A stretch of 64,000 nucleotides of DNA, taken from Fretibacter sp964410285 (lineage in GTDB: Bacteria > Pseudomonadota > Alphaproteobacteria > Caulobacterales > Maricaulaceae). Position numbers and translations under genes: made by a program. Numbering within the stretch: the first letter of the stretch is position 1; each line of letters opens with the position of its first letter. Below the pieces are notes generated by a model that had not been told where the DNA came from, made no database searches, and worked only from the letters and a program-made list of their open reading frames with translations. The stretch lies in assembly GCA_964410285.1 (NCBI GenBank), contig CAYPFR010000009.1, positions 62,001 through 126,000 of the forward strand. The letters run 5' to 3'. This document shows positions 1-8,144 of this stretch, one piece after another.

Positions 1-65
1 CACATAGCTGCTAAGGGTGTGTACGAGCAATCGTACCGAGGGTTCGAATCCCTCCTTCTCCGCCA
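1..65 (+). tRNA. tRNA-Ser(GCT)-like 3' part, left attachment site
   Basis: The first 65 bases read as the 3' part of a class II tRNA. The loop at 8-14 carries GCT (serine), a perfect variable-arm stem pairs 21-26 with 31-36, the T arm is 38-54 and the end is CCA at 63-65. The 5' half lies outside the window. The visible 5' side of the anticodon stem (3-7) pairs poorly with 15-19: positions 6 and 7 do not match. It may therefore be an attachment-site remnant and not a working tRNA. Positions 8-66 recur in related form at 9828-9887, and an integrase gene follows at once. Confidence 0.7.
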
Positions 66-66
66 C
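8..66 (+). repeat. putative attL (tRNA-Ser 3' half)
   Basis: Direct repeat partner of 9828-9887. The first 10 bases are identical and 28 of the last 30 match; the variable-arm section between them differs in sequence but keeps a stem in both copies. A tRNA 3' half ending in CCA directly before a tyrosine recombinase is the usual layout for an integrated element. Confidence 0.7.
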
Positions 67-193
67 GACTATCTTAAAGTTAGTTTGAAAATCGGCATTT
101 GATGCTTGGTGGTTCACACCTCTAGTTGGGATGTGAAAACCTGAAAAAGCTTCGAAATTTTTGAGAGAGCCTCACTCTTTTCAAACTTTTACT

Positions 194-1099
194 ATGTCAT
201 CAAAACAATTCGATCTCGCTTGCGACCAATTTTTACAACACGGAAAAATATTCAAAAACTTTCAACCCACGACAATCAAAGGGTATCGAGATATTTTTTC
301 ATTGTTCAAGCAGATGACAGAAGTCGAGACGATTGATGATTTATCGACGGAGATGATCGAGACCTTTCTATCTGAAGGACGGATGCAGCGGAATTGGACG
401 GCGTGTACGTTCCGTACCTATTACAAACGCATGAGAGCTTTTTGTAATTGGCTGGTGAAGAAGAAATATATCCCAGAGAATTACACGGACAATATCGATA
501 AACCACCTTTAGAAAAACGGCTCCCAACCTATCTTTCGCCTGAACAATGCGAGACGCTTTTAGAAACGGCTTATCATTTACAATACAAATACAAGTCAGA
601 AGGTGTGAGAAACCGCGCTTTGATCGCTATGCTTATTTTCGCGGGTTTACGCCTATCTGAAGCGTCGAACTTAAAACGGCATGATGTTGATCTTCTCACT
701 AAGGTGATCACCGTACGTCAAGGGAAGTGGAATAAAGACCGACAAATTCCAATCTCGTCTCGGCTTCACTTTTTCTTATCGGATTATGTTGAATTACGGC
801 GCAAGCAGAAGAGCAAGCATATCTATTTCTTTTCGAGTGTGGCGAGAGATGAACCGCTAGGGCCGCGCGGCATTCAAGTGATGTGTAAGATGCTACGGGC
901 GCGTTCTGGTGTGTCCTTTAGCCCGCAAATTTTGCGGCACACCTTTGCTACTCATACTTATAGAGGTTCGAGAGACATTTACGCCGTGTCGGGTTTGCTC
1001 GGTCATGCAAAGATTGAGACGACACAAATTTATGCGCATTTATCCTTAGATGATAAAAGACAGAGCGTTGAGCAGCATCTTATGAATACTTTTGATTAG
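194..1099 (+). CDS. tyrosine recombinase/integrase (first of a convergent pair)
   Basis: XerC/D-like site-specific recombinase of about 301 residues, next to the left att site, so probably the integrase of this element. It has an N-terminal SAM-like core-binding domain (about residues 10-95) and a C-terminal catalytic domain. Catalytic residues visible with the ATG at 194 as start are Arg153 (in GLRLSE), Arg248-His249 (in LRHTFATH), His271 (in LLGHAK) and the nucleophile Tyr280 (in QIYAH). The first His of the usual HxxR motif is Gln245. A TTG at 161 in the same frame would add 11 residues; neither start has a convincing ribosome site. The stop overlaps by 4 bases the stop of the opposing recombinase gene. 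Confidence 0.88.
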   Translation: MSSKQFDLACDQFLQHGKIFKNFQPTTIKGYRDIFSLFKQMTEVETIDDLSTEMIETFLSEGRMQRNWTACTFRTYYKRMRAFCNWLVKKKYIPENYTDNIDKPPLEKRLPTYLSPEQCETLLETAYHLQYKYKSEGVRNRALIAMLIFAGLRLSEASNLKRHDVDLLTKVITVRQGKWNKDRQIPISSRLHFFLSDYVELRRKQKSKHIYFFSSVARDEPLGPRGIQVMCKMLRARSGVSFSPQILRHTFATHTYRGSRDIYAVSGLLGHAKIETTQIYAHLSLDDKRQSVEQHLMNTFD

Positions 1100-2118
1100 C
1101 AGTTATAAATATTTTTCATCAAATCAGTGCCGCTCTGAGTGAGGTAGCACTCACGAGCAATATACCGATCCGTAGTCGTGAATCTTGTATGGCCGAGGTA
1201 TCGGGATAAATCATCTCGTGCGACGCCAGTACGACTTAGTTGACTAGCAATGAAGCGTCTGAAACCATAGGCGGTAATGTGAAAGCCGACTTCTTTCGAA
1301 ACCTTTTTGAAGAAGGCTTGTAGCCCGCTAACGCTCCAACCTTCTTGAGATGACATGGAGATAAAGAGAGGCGTTTCCCATCGTCTTTTTTCATCGCGAA
1401 TACGCATATAATTTTGATATGCGTGAACGATGAAATTTGGGATTTCATAATACCGTAAGCGACCTTTCTGTTTGCGGCCATTTATGACCATTCGCCATTG
1501 TCCGCGCTCTTGGAAAATATCATCATTCTTCATGCCAAGCAGTTCACAAGGCCGAATGCCAGAGAAGCGAAATATATCGACCATGAGAATGTTTCTGGCG
1601 CGTTCCAGCTCCGTGCAATGATGCCTACGGGCTATATGTAAGACGGCTGCTTCTACTTGATCTAATGTCAGCGGTTTCACGTCTGGCGGGCTTTCTCGGC
1701 CCTTTTCGATACGCGCAACATTGTTGGTTTCAATATAGTGGTTTTTATAAAGCCATATGAAATAGGTATTCATATTCTTGATGTAGGTATTACGCGTACT
1801 CGGTTTTAATCCGCGCCTCATTTGTAGCTCTAAGAGCGCATCACCTAACACACCAGCTTTATTGGCCTGTTCAATCGTAATGATGCCCGTATGACGCATG
1901 ATGGTATTCAAACCATCCCGAACAGATTTGATCGTATTAGGGCTTTTGCCAAGGACTAGCGTTTTGACGACATATGTCTCCCAGTGTCGCCAGATCGGGG
2001 TTTCAGAGGGCTTCATATCTTCGGCAAAGATGTTGATCTCTTCGGGCGTGAGAAGGCGAAAAAGGTGGGCGTGTTTGCGTTCGAACTCTTGTTTGGCAGC
2101 CGATAGGTAATCATGCAT
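1096..2118 (-). CDS. tyrosine recombinase/phage-integrase family protein (second of pair)
   Basis: A 340-residue tyrosine recombinase read from the opposite strand. It has a core-binding N-terminal half and a catalytic C-terminal half with Arg189 (in SGIRPCE), a GFRRFIAS segment where Arg follows Tyr-Gly-Phe (Tyr replaces the first His of HxxR), a YLGHTRF box and a TDRYI tyrosine. It is clearly different in sequence from its convergent neighbour, so the pair is not a recent duplication. Two recombinases at one end of an element suggest either joint action or one being a relic of an older insertion; the sequence does not decide. It is divergent from the gene at 2245. Confidence 0.85.
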   Translation of the reverse strand: MHDYLSAAKQEFERKHAHLFRLLTPEEINIFAEDMKPSETPIWRHWETYVVKTLVLGKSPNTIKSVRDGLNTIMRHTGIITIEQANKAGVLGDALLELQMRRGLKPSTRNTYIKNMNTYFIWLYKNHYIETNNVARIEKGRESPPDVKPLTLDQVEAAVLHIARRHHCTELERARNILMVDIFRFSGIRPCELLGMKNDDIFQERGQWRMVINGRKQKGRLRYYEIPNFIVHAYQNYMRIRDEKRRWETPLFISMSSQEGWSVSGLQAFFKKVSKEVGFHITAYGFRRFIASQLSRTGVARDDLSRYLGHTRFTTTDRYIARECYLTQSGTDLMKNIYNC

Positions 2119-2244
2119 TGTAGTTTAGGGTGGAGATTCTTTTTACCCCGCACCCAAAAATATTCCAAACATCTCGATTTGTGCATACACCCTTACTTAT
2201 TGAATTATATTATGCCATCTTAAGTTCAAAGCATGGAGGCGCAT

Positions 2245-3096
2245 ATGATACTGTTTAAGGTCGGGTATACCGAAGATACTTATCGGCGTTTTCTTGATGA
2301 CAGCCATGTTCCCAAGAGCCTTGAATTTCCGCCTGTAGACTATGGTGGCTTTAATTATTTTCTGAGAACATTGGCGAGTATTACAGGGATATGTGCTCAG
2401 AATAGCGAAATATTCTTTTCTCAAAATATTCGCGATAGTTTGGCTTTGTTTGCCATTTGGCGGACGGGTGTCTGCGGTACGACCAAAGACCCCATTTTTA
2501 TGGATAAAGAAGAACGCTTGGCACAGAGCTTGGTTTTATTAAGTTCTGATTATCGAAGCTGGCCAATTTCTAGTTCATCAGAATATTTTGAAATGATGCC
2601 CACGATTGATGAGGTTGATATGTTGATGGGTGGCGGAAAGTTACTTCATGGTATGTTTAAGTACAACATGCATCAGGAAGTACATGGTGAAAGCTATGGC
2701 GGGATTGCTTTGGAGGAGGTGGATTCCTTTTGGGGGAACATTCCCGAAGTTACGTTAGATGCAGAAAATGGCTTGGATTTTACGGGAAAGCGTTTGATTG
2801 ATAGCTTCAACCCCGATCAGATTGACGCTCTTTTCAAGCAAAACGAGAGTTTAAAATCTCAATATGAGACGGGTGTCATGGAAAACCTACCCGATTTTAT
2901 CCCAGCTCGGCGAATCGCTCATCCAGATGGTAATGCCGCACATCTACGGTTATTCCCTGAAACAGCTTTAGATGGCACGCCTCTCACTATTCATAAAAAC
3001 CAAATCTATAATAGCGGTTTTGCACTTTGGATTTTGGCAATATTACAAATTCAATATTCTTGGTTTCTGTCCAAGTCATTTTCAACGATTAGCTAG
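2245..3096 (+). CDS. hypothetical protein of the integrated element
   Basis: I do not recognise this protein of about 283 residues. The start at ATG 2245 is chosen because GGAGG lies at 2235-2239 with 5-base spacing; an in-frame ATG at 2233 would overlap that site. It is mainly hydrophilic and acidic, with several aromatic clusters in the first 130 residues. The last 30 residues form one hydrophobic stretch (around IYNSGFALWILAILQIQYSWF) that could be a C-terminal membrane anchor. It is the first gene of a tight three-gene operon with two coiled-coil proteins (8-base gap to the next). Its place between the recombinases and the DNA-transfer ATPase suggests a role in maintenance or transfer, which is inference only. 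Confidence 0.7.
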   Translation: MILFKVGYTEDTYRRFLDDSHVPKSLEFPPVDYGGFNYFLRTLASITGICAQNSEIFFSQNIRDSLALFAIWRTGVCGTTKDPIFMDKEERLAQSLVLLSSDYRSWPISSSSEYFEMMPTIDEVDMLMGGGKLLHGMFKYNMHQEVHGESYGGIALEEVDSFWGNIPEVTLDAENGLDFTGKRLIDSFNPDQIDALFKQNESLKSQYETGVMENLPDFIPARRIAHPDGNAAHLRLFPETALDGTPLTIHKNQIYNSGFALWILAILQIQYSWFLSKSFSTIS

Positions 3097-3104
3097 AGCT
3101 TCAG

Positions 3105-3371
3105 ATGGCAAGTGTAACAGAACTATTTAGGCGATTAGAGCGTTTTGAAGAGACACAAAAAGAACTCAAAGCGCATAATGATAAATTGGAATTGACAATT
3201 AACGATCTGAGAAAAGAGATTGAGGAAGTTCGAGGAATTGCATCTCAGCTTAAACTTTACTTCGATACATTGAGCGAGCAAAATAAGCACCTCATGTCGC
3301 CTTCGGCTAATCAGTCAGAAGTTTCTATGAGCGAGATATTAAAGCTTGTACGGGAACTAAAAGATGTCTGA
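3105..3371 (+). CDS. small coiled-coil protein
   Basis: An 88-residue hydrophilic protein with a clear heptad-like pattern from about residue 5 to 60 (Leu/Ile spaced through RRLERFEETQKEL and further), so a dimeric coiled coil is likely. No enzymatic motif is visible. It starts 8 bases after the upstream stop and its 3' end overlaps the next gene by 8 bases, so the three genes are probably co-translated. It may be a structural or adaptor partner of the neighbouring proteins (inference). Confidence 0.6.
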   Translation: MASVTELFRRLERFEETQKELKAHNDKLELTINDLRKEIEEVRGIASQLKLYFDTLSEQNKHLMSPSANQSEVSMSEILKLVRELKDV

Positions 3372-3960
3372 GGATTTTGACGATAAGAAGAAAGTCATTG
3401 ATTACCGTGCCAAAATCCAAGCAGAGCGGGAAAGTAGGTTGGCGCGTGATCGTGATCAACGAGACTTGGCGCGTAGTGCAGATCGCGAAAACCTCAAAAG
3501 GCTTGCTGTGGAAGGCAATGTTGAGGCGATCAAGTTAGAACATGAATTAGCCCCTGAAAGATATGACCTTGATTTCGAAGACCATATCCGCCGCGAAAAT
3601 GTCAGGCTGCAAAGCTATCTACAAGAACGCAATATTGATCTTAAATATACTGAGGTCGAAGAGCGCCTTAAGACCGATAATGAGCTGAAGCTCCTCATGG
3701 GAGACATTGTTCGATCAATTGCGGTGAAGTCAGCTGAAAGAAAGAATGAAGCAGCTCGTGCGCGAAGCGATCAGTTAATGGAACGACTAAAGCACAATCA
3801 TGCAATGATCGAGAAAGAAGCTGATCATGCGAATGCGAAGGATTTTAAAACACATGAGACAGATGAGCTTATTCGTTTGAAACAGGTCTTTGGCGAACTC
3901 ACTGCCGAGGAGCGGGCTAAGTTTTTTGAAGAGTTTGATGCTGAACGAGGTGAGGGATAG
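3364..3960 (+). CDS. highly charged alpha-helical protein, function unknown
   Basis: A 198-residue protein extremely rich in Arg, Lys, Glu and Asp with few hydrophobic residues, read as long helices or coiled coil over most of its length. I see no known domain. It overlaps the preceding coiled-coil gene by 8 bases. The composition resembles structural or assembly accessory proteins of plasmids and transfer systems, but this is a weak resemblance. It is the last gene of the operon; a 282-base gap with a GC-rich hairpin follows. Confidence 0.6.
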   Translation: MSEDFDDKKKVIDYRAKIQAERESRLARDRDQRDLARSADRENLKRLAVEGNVEAIKLEHELAPERYDLDFEDHIRRENVRLQSYLQERNIDLKYTEVEERLKTDNELKLLMGDIVRSIAVKSAERKNEAARARSDQLMERLKHNHAMIEKEADHANAKDFKTHETDELIRLKQVFGELTAEERAKFFEEFDAERGEG

Positions 3961-4176
3961 ATAGCACGGGCCGCATATTCGCCCGCATCCGACTGAAATG
4001 CTAATTGGCGAGGTTGTGGCGAAGTCTTGTTTTTACGAATAAGTGAATGAGGACAAGTCGTCCGAATGAATGCATGAGTAATAAGCAAACTGAGCTCAAT
4101 CTCAACAAGTAGAGTTGAGGGAAGGAATCAAATTTGATTTTGACTCTTAAAGCCCTGTAAGTACTGTATATTTGTA

Positions 4177-4189
4177 GGGGCTATGCCCC
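4177..4189 (+). other. GC-rich hairpin in AT-rich gap
   Basis: GGGGC-TAT-GCCCC forms a 5-bp stem with 3-base loop inside the otherwise AT-rich gap 3961-4242. There is no T run after it, so it is not a classical terminator. It lies 54 bases before the transfer ATPase start. A terminator-like, replication or nicking signal is possible, but nothing decides between them. Confidence 0.3.
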
Positions 4190-4242
4190 CCATTAAAACC
4201 CACGGTTAAAAACGCTCTTAAAGACGGACGGAAAACGAAAAC

Positions 4243-6033
4243 ATGTCATCACGGCTCAAAGCTATTGAGCAGATATTGCAAAAACGAGTGGGCCTGAGTG
4301 ATGAGGCCCAGATCGCCGAATATGATCTGCAATCTAACCCGCATTTACTCAGCATAATATTTGATGACTTGGCGCAAAATTCAGATGAACTTGATACGTG
4401 GGATCAATTTCAGAAACGTTTCCAAACCCGCTTAAGCCCGCCTACGGAACCTGATCCTAAAGATAACGCAATAGCACCGTTCCGAAAACTAAAGAGCGAA
4501 ACTCAAGAGGCTCGCGCAAGAGAGAAACAAGCTTGGCAACAATACAACTATCTTAAAGCCCAAAAACAATATGAGACGGAGTTACAGACGTTCACGAAAA
4601 AAGCAGAGCGCCACAGGCGTATCATATCAACTTACCCGAATAGCCTGCGAGGCTATGTGGAATATATGGGCGATGCCGTTGGCTTGGGTCATTCGCAAAA
4701 TCCGCCGAACTTTTTTTTTACCCGTCCACGAACTTTACCTATTCGCGAAAGTGATCGCCGCAAACATACTTATCTCACAGGCGGTACGGGAACAGGGAAG
4801 TCCGAGAATATCAAAACATTGGTGCATCACTATCTAACCAACAATACGAAAACGGCGCTTGTGGTGATTGACCCGCATGGCAAGCTGGCAAGAGAGATAG
4901 CTCAGTTTAAAGAAAATCGTTCCAATGGACGCTTGGTTTATATCAAGCCAGATTTAAGAGAGGGGATTGCGCCCACCCTAAACCCTTTGGAGCTAAAGAA
5001 ACGAACGAGCGATGCCATCACAGTGCAAACGGAAGAAGTCATATCCGTCTTTAGGGAGCTTATTGGTAGCGGCGAGACATCGAGCAAATTTACCACGCAA
5101 ATGGAAGTCCTGCTCTATCCTTGTATTTATACGTTGATCCATATGGGCGGTAAAACCTTAGGCGACCTTCTTAAGTTCATGGAACCCAATCAGGCTCAGC
5201 CATTCATTGAATATTCCTTCAAACATTTGGACAATCCGTCACATCTCGATTTCTTTGAACGCATCTACCCGCAGGATACTTATAACCCAACACGCCTAGC
5301 GATTAGTACGCGGCTTCAAAGCATCTTTAATAGTTATCCTGTTTCAAGGTTTCTCATTGGCGATACGACCTTTGATCTAGAAGACTTGATAGAAAAGAAA
5401 TCTCTGATCATTTTTGATCTTGGCGATCTTGGAGATATGTCGAGAGAAACGGTTGGTCGCTTTGTAGTGGCTACACTTCAGTCTTATGCCCGACGCCGTA
5501 AGCTAGGCTCAAAACCTATTCACCTTTTCATTGATGAAGCCCATCAATTCGTTTCGCCAAGTCTAGGCCGCATTATGAAAGAGTCTCGAAAGTTTGGATT
5601 ACATGTCACACTCGCTCAACAGATTTACGGGGAGAGCATGACGCCCAAAATGCGGGAAATTGTGAGCGGTAATACGGCTGTTAAAATTACAGCCAAGAAC
5701 GCTGACAAATCACTTCGGGCTTTTGCATCTAACACAGGAACGGATTTGGATGTTTTGAAGTCTCTCAAAAAATATGAGTATCTCATTCAGTCAGGAGATT
5801 CTCTGCCCGTCAAATACAGGATCATGAACAAAACAATGGGCAATAAAAATTCTATGAGCCGTGATGAGTGGAAGACATTGCTCAAAGAGCAAATCGAAAA
5901 TTTCTATCGGTCTACCAGATCGCCAGAACTGCAAGAGAAATCTGCACCAAAAAGATCACAGCGTATGTCCGTTGCATCAAAAACAAACCCTATTGGAAAT
6001 TTTGGTCGTAAACCTCCTGTCAGCAAATCGTGA
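4243..6033 (+). CDS. TraG/VirD4- or HerA-like DNA-transfer ATPase
   Basis: A 596-residue P-loop ATPase. Residues about 1-130 are helical and charged. A RecA-like motor follows, with Walker A GGTGTGKS at 180-187 and Walker B LFIDEAH around 428-434. The segment VVIDPHGKLARE downstream of Walker A is typical of the type IV coupling protein/TraD/HerA (DUF87-like) superfamily. No N-terminal membrane segments are visible, unlike classical VirD4, so it is probably soluble. It probably pumps or moves element DNA during transfer. The stop of this gene overlaps the start of the replication-relaxation gene by 4 bases (ATGA type), so the two are coupled. No relaxase or other type IV secretion genes are in the window. 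Confidence 0.75.
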   Translation: MSSRLKAIEQILQKRVGLSDEAQIAEYDLQSNPHLLSIIFDDLAQNSDELDTWDQFQKRFQTRLSPPTEPDPKDNAIAPFRKLKSETQEARAREKQAWQQYNYLKAQKQYETELQTFTKKAERHRRIISTYPNSLRGYVEYMGDAVGLGHSQNPPNFFFTRPRTLPIRESDRRKHTYLTGGTGTGKSENIKTLVHHYLTNNTKTALVVIDPHGKLAREIAQFKENRSNGRLVYIKPDLREGIAPTLNPLELKKRTSDAITVQTEEVISVFRELIGSGETSSKFTTQMEVLLYPCIYTLIHMGGKTLGDLLKFMEPNQAQPFIEYSFKHLDNPSHLDFFERIYPQDTYNPTRLAISTRLQSIFNSYPVSRFLIGDTTFDLEDLIEKKSLIIFDLGDLGDMSRETVGRFVVATLQSYARRRKLGSKPIHLFIDEAHQFVSPSLGRIMKESRKFGLHVTLAQQIYGESMTPKMREIVSGNTAVKITAKNADKSLRAFASNTGTDLDVLKSLKKYEYLIQSGDSLPVKYRIMNKTMGNKNSMSRDEWKTLLKEQIENFYRSTRSPELQEKSAPKRSQRMSVASKTNPIGNFGRKPPVSKS

Positions 6034-6827
6034 TGAAATTATCGCCCCTCTCGACGAGAGCCTTAGAAGCTCTTGGTACTTACCATTATCTGAGTGCAAG
6101 CCAGATGCACCGCGCAGGTGTGGGAGCTTCTGCGCGAACAGCGCGAGAAAAAGCGCTAGACCCTTTGGTAAAGCGAGCAAAACCATTGGCGCTATGCCAG
6201 CCTTTCGGATGGATTGCAGGGCGCGGGAGACTTGAGAGTATCTATCAGCTCACGCCATATGGCGCGAGAACGCTCGCTGAACTATGGCGCTGTGATGAGG
6301 GTGACATAACCTACCCAAAGACGCCTTTGAAGTTCCAGCGCGACTATGAGCACCGCAAGGGTGTTATAGATATACACATCACCTTTCGAAATTGGGCCAA
6401 GAGTTCAGGTGATCGGGAAATACTTCGGTTTGACCCGTACTACTTTCGCCCCAACAAGCGCCCGCTGACGCAGTTTAGATTTAAACCTGATGCGTCATTA
6501 CCATCGGACTATGCGAAGGTGATTGAACCCGATGCTGTCATTGAGTTTCGGGAAGAGGATAAAGTCACTCTGGCGGCGATTGAACTGCACTGGGCGACGG
6601 ACACTCGACGGATAGCAAAGCAGCTTGATCGACATATTACGGCTTTATCTCAGAACTTAATTTCAGAGCGATACAATCATCCTGAGCCGCATGTAGTGTT
6701 TTCTGTTCATAAGAATCCAACGACTAGAAAATCAGTGCAAGTTTGGTTTGATGAAAATGAGGAAAGTATGGCGTTTAAATCGTTCTTTCGATGGGTTGAT
6801 TTTGATTTTTTAGTTGACGTGCACTGA
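6030..6827 (+). CDS. replication-relaxation family protein
   Basis: A 265-residue protein with an N-terminal winged-helix region (about 1-90: LGTYHYLSASQMHRAGV, then a wing ending YQLTPYGARTLAEL) typical of the Replic_Relax family of plasmids and conjugative elements. The C-terminal half has a nuclease-like pattern: EPDAVIEF (about 164-171), then IELHWATDT and a helix with IAKQLDRHI, like the PD...ExD arrangement seen in this family. The usual ExD is ELH here. It is translationally coupled to the upstream transfer ATPase, a pairing known from mobile elements. It probably binds DNA at the transfer or replication origin; activity is not shown by sequence. Confidence 0.75.
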   Translation: MMKLSPLSTRALEALGTYHYLSASQMHRAGVGASARTAREKALDPLVKRAKPLALCQPFGWIAGRGRLESIYQLTPYGARTLAELWRCDEGDITYPKTPLKFQRDYEHRKGVIDIHITFRNWAKSSGDREILRFDPYYFRPNKRPLTQFRFKPDASLPSDYAKVIEPDAVIEFREEDKVTLAAIELHWATDTRRIAKQLDRHITALSQNLISERYNHPEPHVVFSVHKNPTTRKSVQVWFDENEESMAFKSFFRWVDFDFLVDVH

Positions 6828-6890
6828 ATTACGCACGCAAAAGTTTAGTAAAGGCTTAGCCGAATAGTATTTAAGAGTTCTGGGGGTGTA

Positions 6891-8114
6891 ATGAAAATAG
6901 AAAGCACAATAGAAGCATTTGATGAAATCAGCATGCTCATAAAAGAGGGAGTCGAGTCTAAAAAACTTCTGGAGCATATTTGTGATTTGGCAGGAGCCGA
7001 AGGTGGTACGTTATGGTCAAACGAAGATGGTGCGTTAGGCCCTTCTTTCTTCGTGCTTCGCGCATGTGTAAATAGGCCAAACTTAAAAAAGTTAATTGGA
7101 GCCGCGCACTTTGATATAGATGACACTAAACAGCCTGCACATATGGCATTTAATCAAAAAAAGGTCGTGCATAATGATTTGGGTGAATTCCCATTCGATG
7201 AAGAATGGTTGGGTCACAAGTACGCAATTGATTTGAAGCTAACAGGTGTCAAATACATCGCCGTTGTCCCAATATGGAACTCAGAGAATGATCCATTTAG
7301 GGTAATCTCATTATACTTTCGATCAATCCAAAATTTTCAAGAAGATTTTTTGCTGGCTTTGGGCCGATTAGCTGGAAGTATTCATGAGTCGGTGAATGTT
7401 AGATATCGAAAACTCAGACTTGAGAGACGAATGGAACGTCATGAGGTGTTGAGGCATAGATCAACTGTTGAGAACAAGGCTAAATATATATTTGATGAAG
7501 CTATGAAACATATTGATTCTGATGAGGTGCGTTATCAGATTCAGGCCAGATATGACGCTTTGAGAAGCTCACTGGAGATTATAAAACATGCTGGAGACAG
7601 ATCGACATTTAAAGAAAGAGTGAGGGATAGATTCAATGATCGGTACGATTTGATTTTAAGTGATACACTTTTCGATATAGCCCATGGAGCCGTAACCGAT
7701 TTGAAAAAGAAAAATTCAGTCACTATTGGTAGTATAAACGGCCCGCAGGATTTAGAAGTTTCATTTAATACGAATGATTTTTCAATTTTATTTTCAAACC
7801 TTTATGAAAACGCGGCAAAATATGCATTCCCAGGTTCCGCAGTGATAACCTATATCAGGCCAATCAAAAACTTTATCAGAGTGGAAATTCGAAATGAGGT
7901 CCATCATTCAGAAGATGAAGATTTAGTTAGACTGTTAGATTATGAATATAGAGGAAACATCGCCCGTGAAAGCGATGTTTCTGGTGACGGAATAGGGCTG
8001 GGGATTGTTTCGGATATTTGCGATGTCTATGACATGAAATTAAAGATTGCCTACGAGTATTCTAAAAAAAGAGTCCATACGAAAGTTTTTTGTGTTTCTT
8101 TAGATTTTCTATAG
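6891..8114 (+). CDS. GAF domain sensor histidine kinase-like protein
   Basis: A 407-residue soluble sensor. Residues about 10-165 look like a GAF domain (EGGTLW near 37-42, VVPIWN near 125-130). A helical linker holds HEVLRHRS with His184 as candidate phosphoacceptor (reminiscent of an H-box, not canonical). The C-terminal part is a GHKL ATPase: N-box NLYENAAKYA (about 303-312) and G-box GDGIGLGIV (about 365-373). No membrane segments are present, so it senses something in the cytoplasm. GGGGGT precedes the ATG. A receiver-antitoxin fusion gene starts 30 bases downstream and a RES gene follows, which suggests that the kinase controls that pair. Confidence 0.75.
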   Translation: MKIESTIEAFDEISMLIKEGVESKKLLEHICDLAGAEGGTLWSNEDGALGPSFFVLRACVNRPNLKKLIGAAHFDIDDTKQPAHMAFNQKKVVHNDLGEFPFDEEWLGHKYAIDLKLTGVKYIAVVPIWNSENDPFRVISLYFRSIQNFQEDFLLALGRLAGSIHESVNVRYRKLRLERRMERHEVLRHRSTVENKAKYIFDEAMKHIDSDEVRYQIQARYDALRSSLEIIKHAGDRSTFKERVRDRFNDRYDLILSDTLFDIAHGAVTDLKKKNSVTIGSINGPQDLEVSFNTNDFSILFSNLYENAAKYAFPGSAVITYIRPIKNFIRVEIRNEVHHSEDEDLVRLLDYEYRGNIARESDVSGDGIGLGIVSDICDVYDMKLKIAYEYSKKRVHTKVFCVSLDFL

Positions 8115-8144
8115 TAAGTTGCAAAAAAGATTCGGGGGAATGCT

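Noticed and set aside
1..65. Left RNA end as tmRNA (ssrA) 3' end
   Set aside because: The class II variable arm, the GCT loop and the spacing fit tRNA-Ser; no tmRNA tag or pseudoknot can be seen.
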